DNA of 64,000 nucleotides from Macrothele yani (Eukaryota > Arthropoda > Arachnida > Araneae > Macrothelidae), in the NCBI GenBank assembly GCA_039090855.1, contig CM077011.1:34429501-34493500 (forward strand). Reading direction: 5' to 3'. Positions within the stretch are counted from its first letter, which is position 1, and each line of letters opens with the position of its first letter. Made by a program: the position numbers and the translations under genes. The notes under the pieces were generated by a model, which ran no database searches, was not told the origin of the DNA, and was given only the letters and a program-made list of their open reading frames with translations. This document shows positions 32,198-43,112 of the stretch, piece by piece.

Positions 32198-32287
32198 ACA
32201 TCCATGCCTCACCGGGGTTCGAACCCAAGCTCACTGGAAAGAATGGTCATAAACCAGCGTTTAGACCACTGCGCCACCGGGGCGGTC
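32198..32287 (-). repeat. tRNA-derived sequence (SINE-like)
   Basis: On the minus strand there is a box A-like GGCGCAGTGGTCTAAACGC and box B GGTTCGAACCCC, with acceptor-like ACCGCCCCGG/CCGG flanks. The variable region is longer than in a normal tRNA, or it is a class II (Leu/Ser-like) tRNA relative. It could be a tRNA pseudogene or a SINE head. Confidence 0.6.
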
Positions 32288-32401
32288 TGTCCATTCTACT
32301 GTCCATGCTAGTCTATGGTGTTAGCTATGACACGTGCGTGTTTTTATTTCTGAATTGGTCATGGCTGTAGCGTTTGGGCAAATCGACCACTCAATAAGGG
32401 T

Positions 32402-32898
32402 TGTAACGTACCAGGAGATGTGACGTACCTACCAGAAGGACGCACACGACATAAAGTCAGATAGGAATCAGAATAAAACGTCCGCGTAGCTCAATTGGTA
32501 GAGCAACTTATTCCGAAATGAGGGGATCCGGGTTCGAATCCTGGCGTGGACAGAAATGACGGAGAAATTTACTTCGTTATAATGGCGCCCGAACTATCCG
32601 GATGACCCGACCGTTCAAAATCTCGCATTGGTGTGATGTTATTTCCACACCGCGAGATAGGAAAAATAAGAGAATCCCTTGTCCAGCACTCCGAAAAAAA
32701 TAAAAATTGGGGGAGATGATGTAACGTACCAGGAGATGTGACGTACTTGCCAGAAGGACGCACACGACATAAAGGCAGATAGGAATCAGAATAAAACGTC
32801 CGCGTAGCTCAATTGGTAGAGTGACTTATTCCGGAATGAGGGGATCCGGGTTCGAATCCTGGCGTGGACAGAAATGACGGAGAAATTTACTTCGTTAT
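32402..32898 (+). mobile_element. TRIM-like mini-LTR retroelement with tRNA-bearing LTRs, copy 2
   Basis: LTRs 32402-32580 and 32720-32898 (TGTAACG...CGTTAT), primer site TGGCGCCCGAAC at 32583-32594, purine tract GGGGGAGATGA before the right LTR, target duplication AGGGT (32397-32401, 32899-32903). The tRNA-like units at 32480-32551 and 32798-32869 have fully paired acceptor stems (GTCCGCG with CGTGGAC, one G-U). The two LTRs are nearly identical. Confidence 0.9.
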
Positions 32899-32937
32899 AG
32901 GGTCCGGATACTTTTGGTCATATAGTGTATGTTTTAC

Positions 32938-34125
32938 CATTGGTCTCAAACTCGCGGCCCGACGCCAACTGTTTTGCGGCCCGCATGAGTGATTACAACA
33001 TAAAAATAAATTACCCTCTTTTCAAGTATATTATAATATATTAAATATAATTTGAACATAGAAATGCTTTGCAAAGCCATCCTCTTTATACGTAACAAGT
33101 TTTTTGGATTTGAGAGATGAAATAAAGAATTTCCTTGAAAGTAAAGATCAAGACGTCTCGCTTTTTGATGATCCAAAATTGTTTCATGATCTGGCATTCA
33201 GCAGAGATATAACTGGATATTTAAACGATTTGAATATCAAACTACAAGGCCAAAATCAGTATGATATTATTGATAATGTTAACGCGTTTAAGAGGAATAC
33301 TTCAGCTTTGGGAAACTCAGCTCACTGCAGAAAATCTTGCTCACTTTTCCACTTTAAAAGCTTCAGCTAAAGAAGAAGAAATCAACTTTGGTGAATTTTC
33401 TACGAAGATAGCATGTTAAAAGAAGATTTTAATAGGCGGCTTGAATATTTCAAAGACATGGAAAACATTTTCAATAAATCTCCATTTTCCTATAATGCTG
33501 ACAACGCACCTGAAGAACTTCAGCTTAAATTAATAGACCTTCAGTATGATTCTTTGCTAAAAGAAAAAATCAACAGTTGCAATCTACTAGTTAAGTTTCA
33601 AAAGACAAGTACGTGAACACTCATAACCTAGCTGCACGGGTTCTGTTTATGTTCGGAACAACATACTCATGTAAACATTGCTTTCAAGAGTGAACCAAGT
33701 AAAATGTCTTGAAAAGAATAGGTTAAGTGACAGTCACTCATGCTCACTTTTAAAAGTAGCATGCTCAAAGGACATTATTCTAAATATCAATAAGTTAGTG
33801 ACAGAAAAGCGAGCTGAAGTTTCTGGTCAAAGCATGTCATACTTTCTGTACTGTTTACCTTGTTCAGTTGGTAAAATGTAATTGTTTTAAGATTTAAGTG
33901 AAAATAATTGTTACGTAAAAGTGATTGTTTCCAGTGATTGACGAAGCATTTGTTTTTACTATTTACCGATAATTAGAAATATTATTTCACTCTAGTGCCA
34001 AGCCATTGGTGTAGTTTTGTAAAGTTGGTATTTATTCACAAGAAATTTATTAATATTCATGCGGCCCCCTAAGTTCCTTAAAAGCTGGAAAGTGGCCCTT
34101 CCAAAAGACTGAGTTTGAGCCACTG
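32938..34125 (+). mobile_element. hAT element, internally deleted
   Basis: Ends CATTGGTCTCAAACTCGCGG and a mirrored GAGTTTGAGCCACTG, both with adjacent GCGGCCC/GGGCC-type blocks. The flanks TGTTTTAC and TGTTAATA look like a decayed 8-bp duplication (4 of 8 match). The interior carries part of a transposase. It has landed in the tandem array that continues at 34126. Confidence 0.72.
33090..33650 (+). pseudogene. hAT transposase fragment (ZBED/GTF2IRD2-like)
   Basis: The frame 33104-33370 reads SKDQDVSLFDDPKLFHDLAF, then DITGYLNDLNIKLQGQNQYD. A slip near 33300 is followed by LRLWETQLTAENLAHF and a later frame 33413-33616 (RRLEYFKDMENIFNKSPFSY). These wordings are those of hAT transposases annotated as GTF2-I repeat-domain 2-like in animals. 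The N-terminal zinc finger and the C-terminal dimerisation region are missing. Confidence 0.8.
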
Positions 34126-34990
34126 TGTTAATACCATAGATTTACCATAGAGTTTAGCGGAATTTTTTTTTCATGCTGTTGTTTGAGACACATTATCAAA
34201 ATGTCTATCATAATATAGTACACGTTTGCTCGGGTGTAGGTTGCGTAACATGAGCTCACGAAGGCCCGGATACTTTTCATCATACAGTGTCCGGATACTT
34301 TTGATCATATAGTGTGTGCTATACCATAGATTTACCATAGAGTTTAGCAGAACACTTTTTTCATGCTGTTGTTTGAGACACATTATCAGAATATCTATCA
34401 TAATATAGTAAACGTTTGCTCGGGTGTAGGTTGAGTAACATGAGCTCACGAACGTCCGGATGCTTTTAATCATGTAGTGTGTTTCATACCATAGATTTAC
34501 CATAGAGTTTAGCAGAACATTTTTTTCATGCTGTTGTTTGAGACACATTATCAGAATATGTATCATAATATAGTACACGTTTGCTCGGGTGTAGGTTGCG
34601 TCACATGAGCTCACGAAGGTCCGGATACTTTTGATCATACAGTGTCCGGGTACTTTTAATCATATAGTGTGTTTTATACCATAGATTTACCGTAGAGTTT
34701 AGCAGAACGTTTTTTTCATGCTGTTGTTTGAGACACATTATCAGAATATCTATCATACACGTTTGCTCGGGAGTAGGTTGCGTAACATGAGCTCACGAAG
34801 GTCCGGATACTTTTGATCATACAGTGCCCGGGTACTTTTGATCATATAGCGTGTTTCATACCATAGATTTACCATAGAGTTTAGCAGAACATTTTTATAT
34901 GCTACTGTTTGAGACACATTATCAGAATATCTATCATAATATAGTAAACGTTTGCTCGGGTGTAGGTTGCGTAACATGAGCTCACGAAAT
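34126..34990. repeat. Tandem array of five ~170-190-bp units carrying Tc1-type ends
   Basis: Units start near 34131, 34323, 34491, 34677 and 34858 with ACCATAGATTTACCATAGAG and share GTTTGAGACACATTATCAG and TTGCTCGGGTGTAGGTTG. Each ends with one or two copies of GTCCGGATACTTTTGATCAT then ATAGTGT, which is the inverted end of family F Tc1. Part of another unit end lies at 32900-32937. The open minus-strand frames here (for example 34638-34171) simply follow the repeat. Confidence 0.88.
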
Positions 34991-35337
34991 GTTCACATTT
35001 ATCCGCCTATACAGTAACACCTCTCAATAAGGGACACCCACGGGACCTGGTGTTTTGTCCCTTAAATAGAGGTGTCCCTTATTGGGAGGCTTCTAACAAA
35101 ATACACTTAATGAAATACGTATGAAATAAATAAGCAATAGACATTTCATTTTAATAAGGAATGTAACTTTTGTATGTAAATAACAGTAAATTTTAAATAT
35201 GATAAAAATATAAAATACATACATATAAAATACGTATAAATACAGTACATGTATAAAAGTACAGTATCTGTATGTGAAACAGTGGAAAGTATGTGTAGAC
35301 GTATTTATCTGAAATAATCCGACAAAAGGGTTTATTT

Positions 35338-35650
35338 TGAAACTTTTAATTTACAGGCATATTTCTTCACATGACTAAAAAGTTTACTAATTAATTTGAG
35401 TCCTTCACTGTTACCGAAATTTAAAAAGAACTTATGCAACTCCTCAGAATATTTCAAGACTTCTTCAAAGTTTCTGACATCGCAGCTTTCCTTCCCTTCT
35501 TCTCCACCACTTTTCGAATCCTGCAAGCACTTTTCTGTTATGCCTTCATTATCAACTAGAGGAATAAAAGCTCTGATGTCTTCATTAGTGTCACTGCTAC
35601 GCAGCTGTTCAATGGCAATATATTCCTTTATCCCAACATTATGTATTTAT
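35338..35650 (-). pseudogene. Tigger-like transposase C-terminal tail, part 2
   Basis: The minus frame has an acidic start (EDIRAFIPLVDNEGIT), GGEEGKESCDVRNFEEVLKY, then ELHKFFLNFG ending in a stop. Position and style match the variable tail of Tigger/jerky-type proteins. It continues from the piece at 39112-39300, displaced by the LINE insertion. Confidence 0.6.
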
Positions 35651-36517
35651 TTATTTCTTTATGCTGTTACACAACATAAGAATATTACAGTAAGTTATGC
35701 ATACAAAGGCTATTAAACAGCAAAGGCAACAAGAGAAAAGACCTTTTAGGAGTCCTGACATAGCTCTTAGTTCCCTCAAAAGTATGATACAAGTGAATTT
35801 GGCCTTATCATGAATGTTTTTTAGTAAATGATTAGCATTATTATTTGGATTTAATTAAAGAAGATATCTTTTATTTTTTAACTCAGTAGGTATTTTTTAA
35901 GTGCTTTTTTAAAAAGATTTCGGTCATTAAAGTTTGTTAATTCCAAAGGTAACGAATTCCAATAATCTGGGCCAGCATGTGCTTAAACTTTGTTTTAATA
36001 GCTAAGTTTTAGGCTGCATTGGTCGAAGCGGTAATCTATTTCTTTTTTGGTAGATGTGGCTATTGCAATTTATTTCAATTAAATCCATATGCAAATTGTT
36101 CTTAAGTCTCTGAAACATGATTTTGCCTAGGTTATAATAGAAAAGTTGATGTATTGTTAGTATTCGGAAATCATTCGGGAGAACTGGAGGATGTAGATGT
36201 GGATGTATGTGAGTAGTCATACTAGCAATTTGTTTTGAAAGTAGGTCTATTAATCTGATAGATATATTTTGTAATATCTGTAATTTATTTAAACTTGTTT
36301 TAGTTGTTTGACCCCAAGATAAAAAGCATTAGTTAATGAGTGATACAATTGAATTAGTGTTTTAACTCAAAGATTAGAATAAAAACACACACCTCGTCTG
36401 TACAGGATACATATAAAACCCGAGATAGTTAAAATATATTTTTTAACAACATTGAGTGAGGTGTAACTCTTACGTAGGTTTAGTTCGTCAGGGTCATATC
36501 ATGACATCATATACAGT

Positions 36518-37032
36518 ATAACGAAGTGAATTTCTCCGTCATTTTTATCCGCGCCGGGGTTCGAACCCGGGTCCACTCATTCCGGAATAAGTTGCTCTAC
36601 CAACTGAGCTACGCGGACCCTTTTTATTCTGATTCCTATCTGCCTTTATGTCGTGTGCGTCCTTCTGGCAGGTACGTCACATCTCCTGGTACGTTACCTC
36701 ATCTCCCCATTATTTTTTTATTTTATTTATTTTTTTTTCTAAGTGCTGGAGAAAGGATTCTCTTATTTTTCCTATCTCGCGGTGTGGAAATAACATCACA
36801 CCAATGCGAGATTTTGAACGGTCGGGTCATCCGGATAGTTCGGGCGCCATTATAACGAAGTTAATTTCTCCGTCATTTTTATCCGCGCTGCGGTTCGAAC
36901 CCGGGTCCACTCATTCCGGAATAAGTTGCTCTACCAACTGAGCTACGCGGACCCTTTTTATTCTGATTCCTATCTGCCTTTATGTCGTGTGCGTCCTTCT
37001 GGCAGGTACGTCACATCTCCTGGTACGTTACA
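36518..37032 (-). mobile_element. TRIM-like mini-LTR retroelement with tRNA-bearing LTRs, copy 3
   Basis: Minus-strand copy. 5' LTR 37032-36852, primer site (mirrored GTTCGGGCGCCA) at 36838-36849, purine tract before the 3' LTR (36698-36518). Target duplication ACAGT/ACGGT has one mismatch. tRNA-like units are at 36547-36618 and 36881-36952. It is inserted in the left arm of the Penelope-like repeat, so it is the youngest layer of this nest. Confidence 0.88.
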
Positions 37033-37039
37033 ACGGTTA

Positions 37040-37560
37040 AAGTTACGAGTGATACGTCGTTAATAATGCAGGTGGGGAACCTTGAATCAGTTGTTCCCAG
37101 GGAATTGGAATTTCAGCTGGACGGTAGTAAGTAAAACATTTGTCCCCACTGTTATAGATGTATAGATTTTCTGCCATTCATAGTTGGGATTTGAAACTAG
37201 GGGTTGAGAGAAGAGTGGCTTCTTTCCAAATTGGAAAATATTGACCCTCGTTCACCAAACGTGACAAAGCTGTAGAATTAAAAGAGATACGAACGTTGTA
37301 AGAGTGTTCTTTCAGTCTTGTCTTCAAAGACCGTTTTGTAGAGCCTATGTAAACCCTCTAAGGTAGGGTATTGTCTATTGCTCGCAGTGGAATATTATGA
37401 ATACCGTAATGTGATCCCATAGGTACAGGGTCACGATCATTTTTTATCATGGACAAAATTTTGGTGGTTTTGACCCCGAAGTCTATATCATGGCGATGAC
37501 AAGCATTTTTCAGAAGAGGAACAATGATTTGGTTAAAGTTTAGTGATCATATGCATTTCT
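37040..37560 (-). pseudogene. GIY-YIG domain of Penelope-like element, left arm
   Basis: The minus strand reads the GIY-YIG block (VYIGSTKRSLKTRLKEH) then WKEATLLSTPSFKSQL and YYRPAEIPIPWEQLIQG. A few stops are present. Homologous, in opposite orientation, to 37760-38290. Confidence 0.75.
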
Positions 37561-37759
37561 TATATTCAAGTCTTTACATAAGGTGGTGGATTCAGAAAGC
37601 AGAATCTTCTTGTGAAGACGGTTGATGATATGTCAATTATACCCATGATCTTTGGCAATCTTCATAATTGTATGAAGTTCTTGATTACGCATTCGAAGGG
37701 TTGAAAAATGTGAAATGGCCCTAAAACCTTAATGTAAAGTTTATGCTTCGTATGGGCCA

Positions 37760-38290
37760 TCACTAAACTTCAACCAAATCACTGTTCCTCCTCTAAAAAA
37801 TGCTGGTCATCGCCATGATCTGGACTTCGGGGTCAAAACCACCAATATTTTGTTCATGATAAAAAATGATCGTGACTATGGGATCACACTATGATATTAT
37901 AGGTTTCCACTACGAACAATGGACAATACCGTACCTTCGAGGGTTTACATAGGCTTTACAAAACGGTCTTTGAAGACAAGACTGAAAGAACACTCTTACA
38001 ACATTCGCACCTCTTCTAATTTTACAGCTTTGTCACGTTAGGTGAACGAGAGCCAATATTTTCCAATTTGGAAAGAAGCCGCTATTCTATCAACCTCTAG
38101 GTTCAAATCCCAACTATCAATGACAGAAAGTATATACATCTATAACAGTGGGGACAAATGTTGTAATGACTACCGCCCAGCTGAAATTCCAATTCCCTGG
38201 AAACAATTGATTCAAGGTTCCCGATCTGCATTATTAACGACGGATCACTCGCAATTTTAACCGTATATGATGTCATGATGTGACGTTGAC
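37760..38290 (+). pseudogene. GIY-YIG domain of Penelope-like element, right arm
   Basis: The plus strand reads VYIGFTKRSLKTRLKEH near 37950, a stop near 38040, then ESQYFPIWKEAAILST and YRPAEIPIPWKQLIQGS to a stop at 38260. The upstream frame is broken. Confidence 0.75.
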
Positions 38291-39111
38291 CACCTGGCGA
38301 ACTAAACTGACGTAAGAGTTACGACGCACTCAACGCTGTTATAAAATATGCTCCACTACACCTTGAAACTTTTTCATATCACCTAATGATGAACCCTAGT
38401 GGGTTCAAAAGTGTTTATGTAACCTTACATCTGGGTTTAAGATTAAAACTTTTAAACTTGTAGATTTTAATTATCTCGGGTTTTATATGTACCGTGTACA
38501 GACGGTGCGTGTTTTTATTCTACAGTTTGATTTACACAAGTATCCTGCTTCTCATCTCTTAACTGAAAGAGTTGTTAATACTGTACTGATGAGACCCATG
38601 TATCTACATAATTCATTCGAAAGTATTTCTATATGTTTAGTCCATCGTAAGTCAGGGATAAAATTCACTCCCAAATAATTAAAATGTGGTACTATATCAA
38701 TAATTTTATTTTCTAATAACAAATTTATAGTATGGCCCCATTCAGATCTCTGTCTGGAGAAGACCATAGCTTTAGTTTTAGAAGGGTTAATTATCAGTTC
38801 ATTAGTAGTTGGCCAATTTGCGAATAGCTGTAAGTGAGTGTTAGATTTAGTAATAATGTCATTTATGTTGTGTCCCCTAAAAAATAATGTTGTGTCATCC
38901 GTATATAGCATGACAACATTTTCTGATGTTATGCTAAATATATCATTAATATGAATATTGAATAAAAAGGGTCTCGAAATCGATCCCTGTGGGATTCCAT
39001 ATTGCGATTTCTGTAAAGTGGATTGGAATCGATTAATATGTGCGTATTGTTGTCTTTTTGTTAAATGATTTAACTGACGAACTAAACTTGTTAAATGATT
39101 TAACTGACGAA

Positions 39112-39300
39112 CTAAAGTTCACCGTCACGGTCTTTGACAAGTTCACACAATTCTGCCTTTTCTTCAGCGTACTTACGCAGTTCACTTATACTGGAAATTG
39201 AAATAGTGAAGCATGCCTTCTTAAAGTACTGTTTAACACAATTTAAAGGTACAGATTTAACAATCGTAGTTATACACTGTATGCATTCAATATATTGACA
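39112..39300 (-). pseudogene. Tigger-like transposase C-terminal part 1
   Basis: The minus frame reads CIQCITTIVKSVPLNCVKQY, then FKKACF, followed by ELRKYAEEKAELCELVKDRD. This matches the helix found after the DDE core in Tigger proteins (pattern W..V....I.NCF.KAGF). Two near-identical 29-bp copies of TTAAATGATTTAACTGACGA lie beside it (39061-39118). Confidence 0.6.
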
Positions 39301-39317
39301 GACTATATATGTTTTAT

Positions 39318-39376
39318 GGGTTTTTTTGTGAAAAGAGCTGTTCGCTCTTTTCACAAAAAAAAAAAAAAAAAACAAC
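39318..39376. repeat. Palindrome with T/A homopolymer arms
   Basis: GTGAAAAGAGC-TGTTC-GCTCTTTTCAC flanked by T-run and A-run arms. Confidence 0.85.
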
Positions 39377-39755
39377 TTTCAAAAAGAACCTGCCATAGAA
39401 ACAGTTTTCTATATGCAACTGAAGCTTCTGATGATACCTTGGTCCATTTGTATCAGGTGAAAAAAACACCAATTTCACAGATTTTGGTTTCAAAGTTTTG
39501 ATTTTTGAGTGGAAAAATTTCTTTTTAAAGAAATTTTTGGTTTCTGTATGTGTCCCCAAAATTGGGTGTTCTTTATTCGGAGGTAAATGCATTATGATTC
39601 CTATACCGAGGGACTAGGATTAGGAGAATTGTCCTTTAAATAGAGTTGTCCCTTAAAGGATGTAGCACTGTATTTAGGTTTGCCTTTTCCACGATTTATT
39701 TTCATCTTAATAAGCTGTTCCACGAAGGGAAATAAAATAAAAACAACTCACACAA

Positions 39756-39777
39756 TCTCTCTCTCTCTCTCTCTCTT
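39756..39777. repeat. (CT)n microsatellite
   Basis: Short uninterrupted CT run in AT-rich sequence. The surrounding 39680-40650 has no gene I can support. Confidence 0.9.
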
Positions 39778-40654
39778 AATTATTTTTTTTTACATTTCCA
39801 TGAAAACGCAACTTGTTTACAGCAAGAAATTTAATTACTTCCATTATCCTTTGACGACTTTTTTAAACATCAAACTGTTCCGTTAAGATTTGATCTAATC
39901 TGCTTTTACTTGCTTCGTTACTAAAGAATTAACTACCTCATTTATATTTTGGGAGATTTTTTCATGCTGCACAGCATAATTCTACACTCATTATAATTTT
40001 CCACAAGAAAACTCAGATTTCTTGACTTTCCAGAAAAAAGTTACTGCATGAGAAGAAAACTTTACTATCTTTTTTTCTAAGTACAAACACGCCATTGTTT
40101 ATTTTCTTTCTAAATTATACAGTTTGGTTGAATAAAAACTGTTATTAGTAAGTAAGCTTTGGTGGAACATCGCTATCGTGGAAGTTTTAAAATCTTCACT
40201 GTCGTTTTGGTGAAGTAATCCCACCAAAGCCAATCTAATTCTAAGTAATCATAATTCACAAACGAATCAGTGGGATCAACAGGGTATTTAGTAAGCTCAT
40301 ACCGATTAGAAACTCTAACAAGTTCTGCTGATTACAGAAAGAAAGAATAAGAGACGGCAAGTTAATTTTCTACTGGAAGTGTAAAGATAATTTCTTAACC
40401 TGGTGGAGAAGGGTTGATTTTAGAAAGGAAAGCAAGGTCCCATTTCAGAAAAAAGTCTTCCAAACTTGACTGCGTAAATACTCAATTTACTATGGGGCTC
40501 TGAGTTTCATTTGAGCTCCTCCCAGCTGCAAGTTTTGCATATCGTTTAATTTGGTCTTATAATGGCCCATTCATCAAGTTCAGCCATTTGTTTCAGCTGT
40601 TTTAAGGTGGAATGGATCAAACTGTGTTTCTGAATAGGATCTCCAACTGAGATG

Positions 40655-40935
40655 CTAGAATTGGCTTTCGCTGCGGATTCCAGAAAGTTCCTGAAGCAAC
40701 AAACAGGTTGCAGTTATAGTCTATCTTCGATTAATTTGTTATGCGATTCTAGAAATGGCTTTCACAGTGGATTCCAGAAAGTTCCTGAAGTAATCAACAC
40801 GTTGCAGTTATGGTCCATCTTCGATTAATCTGCTATGAGATGCTAAGATTGGATTTTACTGCGGATTCCAGAAAGTTCCTGAAGTAATCAACAGGTTGCA
40901 GTTAGGGTCCATCTTCGATTAAGTTGCTCTTCTTC
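40655..40935. repeat. ~96-bp tandem repeat, three copies
   Basis: Unit with GATTCCAGAAAGTTCCTGAA, AACA(G/C)GTTGCAGTTA and CATCTTCGATTAA(T/G)(T/C)TG. Similarity between units is high. Confidence 0.85.
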
Positions 40936-41100
40936 ACCAAACCTGCGATCGAAGGAAGGTCATGCAGTGGGTCTCTCACTGAGCTTCTCCTCCGCAGATA
41001 TAGCGAGTCTTTTTTTCCTCCCTGTATTTGATTTATATGTTTAAGATGTTCCTCTGAAGCATTTATACTCTTTTGGGATTACTTGGACGTTTATAACGTA

Positions 41101-42180
41101 CACTATATTATCAAAAGTATTCGGACCCTTTTTGAGTCATGGATTTGCCTATATACGCCACAGCCACAGCCCATTCAGGTATAAAAAAGACGCACATATC
41201 CTGGCAAACATCGCAGACAAGTATGAACAGTAGAAACGGCTGTACGGCATTGCTCAGTGACGTTGAACATAGGTACTATCATAGAACGCCACCACAGCAA
41301 CAAGTCAGTTCGGGAAGTTTCTGTCCCGATTTACTGAAAGTGATGCTATTGTGATGTAGAAACGCCTAGAAGGAACAGCACCGCAATCGCGAGCTGGAAG
41401 GCCACGTAAAGTTTGATAGAGCGGGACCGCCGAGCGCTGAAGCGGATGGTGCGACAAAATTGCCTGCCCTCGATTGCAACATTCATCAACGAGTTCCGAA
41501 CTGTCTCCGGAAGCAACGCCTGCACCATAACTGTTCGTTCATAACTGAAGGGAATGGGTTTCTATGGAACACAAGCCTAAAACCAGCAAGGTCAACGCCA
41601 AGCATCGGTTGGAGAGGTGTAAAGTCCGGTGCTGGTGAATTCTGGATCAGAGGAAACACGTTCTCTGTAGTGATGAGTCACGCTTCACCATTTGGCAGTC
41701 TGACGGACTAATCTGGGCGTGGAGGATACCATGTGATTGCTACCTGACCGACTGTATCGTATCAACTATGAAGGTTAGTGGAGAAAGCATCATGCTCTGG
41801 GGCTGTTTCTCATGGTTTGAGCTGGACCCTTCTAGTTCCAGTGACCGGGAATCTGCACGGTACGGCCTATAATGACATTCTCGATAATTCTGTTCCCCAA
41901 ACATCATGACTACAGTTTGGCGAAGGTACCTTCCCTTTACCAACAGCACAACGCCTCCGTCCACAAAGCGAGGTCCGTGCAGGAATGGTTTGATTGGATG
42001 AGAAGTATGGGAGAACTTGACTGGCCTGCACAGACACCCGATCACAGCCCCATGGAACACATTTTGGACAAATTAGCGCACCGACTGCTGGCTAGGCCGG
42101 ACCACTCGACATTGGAGACCGACCTGAATATTGCTCTTGTGGCAAAACGTAAGAAAATTCACGCATCAATGAAAATTTTC
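41101..42180 (+). pseudogene. Tc1-like element, family F, decayed
   Basis: Left end CACTATATTATCAAAAGTAT after TA (41099-41100). Plus-strand pieces are a GRPRK-type linker near 41390, SDESRFTIWQSDGL near 41675, IMLWGCFSWF near 41790, a QQHNASVH block (second Asp mutated to His) near 41945, and PMEHILD (42055). The spacing from the mutated residue to the Glu is 35 residues. Many stops and frameshifts. The right inverted end is not found. Confidence 0.8.
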
Positions 42181-43110
42181 TAAAAATACTACAACATTAT
42201 TATACATATAAACACTCAGACCTCTCTCTCTCTCCTTCTCTGTCTGTCTCTCTGGAACCCCTTGACGTCACAGCGACGTCTTCATCATGGCGCCATCACG
42301 TATCGATCAATTCGTGTGTGCTCTGGAGATGTCAAAGTGATTGCCTGCTATATAATAACCCGCGATCACTTTTAGATGTCAAGGTGATCGCGTGCTAATT
42401 TTAAACATTGGATTATCAATGACTCGAGTTCTATTTATCCGATCTGCAAAATTCGATTTAAAATCTTAATATCACGGCAAGTTGCGTTTGTATATTAATT
42501 TAATTTAGCACAATTCGAATATTAATTTGTACGCTTTAATTATTTCTTACTTTTTTAATTTAACTTTCCGAGTTTAGTGCTGATTATATTATACATTTTG
42601 CAAAATATCGATCTATGCAAATGCTATAACCTACAATGAAAACTGAAATCTTGAGATGTCAAAGCGGGCAAGATTGCATCTAGAAGCAGATGTCGCCCCA
42701 ATAGCACATTGTCGAGAATTTACATAGTTCCGATTTGTAATACCAGATGTCGCATTATTTTGCAGAAAAAGGTTCGGTATGAAGTTTCAAAACTAACCGT
42801 CGAATAGGATAGTCTAAAACAAACAGTGAAAGGAATAATAAGTGTGCCGGAAAAAAGTAATTTTACGCGAAAAATCAAAGTAAAAATTATTAAGGCAAGT
42901 TTACACGAAAACATCTTTCCGAATTTAGTGCCGATTATATTACACATTTTGCAAAATATCGATCTATCTAAATGCTCTATTCTATAATTGTTAAACAACA
43001 AATATTTTACACAGAATGTTATTTATCGTGAGCTCTTTTGAGAAACGGAAATAAATAGGATATAATTTTTAGTTCTAACTTGAATGAGTTCTTACTATAC
43101 AAGTTTTTAC
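42181..43110. other. Spacer without recognisable gene
   Basis: Contains a CT-rich tract (42222-42254). Two similar short blocks around TTACGCGAAAAATCAAAGTA and CCGAGTTTAGTGC/CCGAATTTAGTGCC suggest an old duplication (about 42570-42620 and 42920-42975). I see no coding. Confidence 0.45.
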
Positions 43111-43112
43111 TA

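Larger units (their letters stand above)
36374..38521. mobile_element. Penelope-like retroelement ends in inverted (back-to-back) arrangement
   Basis: A large imperfect inverted repeat. The left arm (36374-37560, with a TRIM inside) reads on minus and the right arm (37760-38521) on plus. Both encode a GIY-YIG endonuclease domain of Penelope-like elements: RVYIGSTKRSLKTRLKEHSY (left) and RVYIGFTKRSLKTRLKEHSY (right), followed by SIYIYNSGDKC. The frame from 38042 is open to 38260. Inverted partial copies are known for Penelope-like elements. The reverse transcriptase is reduced to short pieces in the centre (37560-37760). Confidence 0.78.
35641..39110 (-). mobile_element. Jockey-like LINE fragment, split by a Penelope-like insertion
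   Basis: The right part (39110-38522) encodes YGIPQGSISRPFLFNIHIND followed by MLYTDDTTLFF, the reverse-transcriptase catalytic YxDD-type site (here YTDD), and KAMVFSRQRSEW...HFNYLGVNF. The left part (36370-35930) encodes the C-terminal FRILTIHQLFYYNLGKIMF...YQKRNRLPLR. An A-rich tail AAATAAATAAATACATAA lies at about 35641-35658. The two parts flank the inverted Penelope-like unit. The 5' half of the LINE is missing. Confidence 0.75.
35012..39670 (-). mobile_element. pogo/Tigger-type DNA transposon, heavily interrupted
   Basis: Left end CAGTAACACCTCTCAATAAG (35012), right end mirrored TTAAAGGATGTAGCACTG (39670), each with adjacent TA. A subterminal TTTGTCCCTTAAATAGAGGT occurs on the left and GTCCTTTAAATAGAGTTGTC near the right. 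Only the C-terminal part of the transposase remains, split by a LINE. The catalytic core and DNA-binding domain are absent. Confidence 0.72.

Noticed and set aside
34171..34638. 155-codon minus-strand frame with internal protein repeats
   Set aside because: It mirrors the tandem DNA array and ends arbitrarily.
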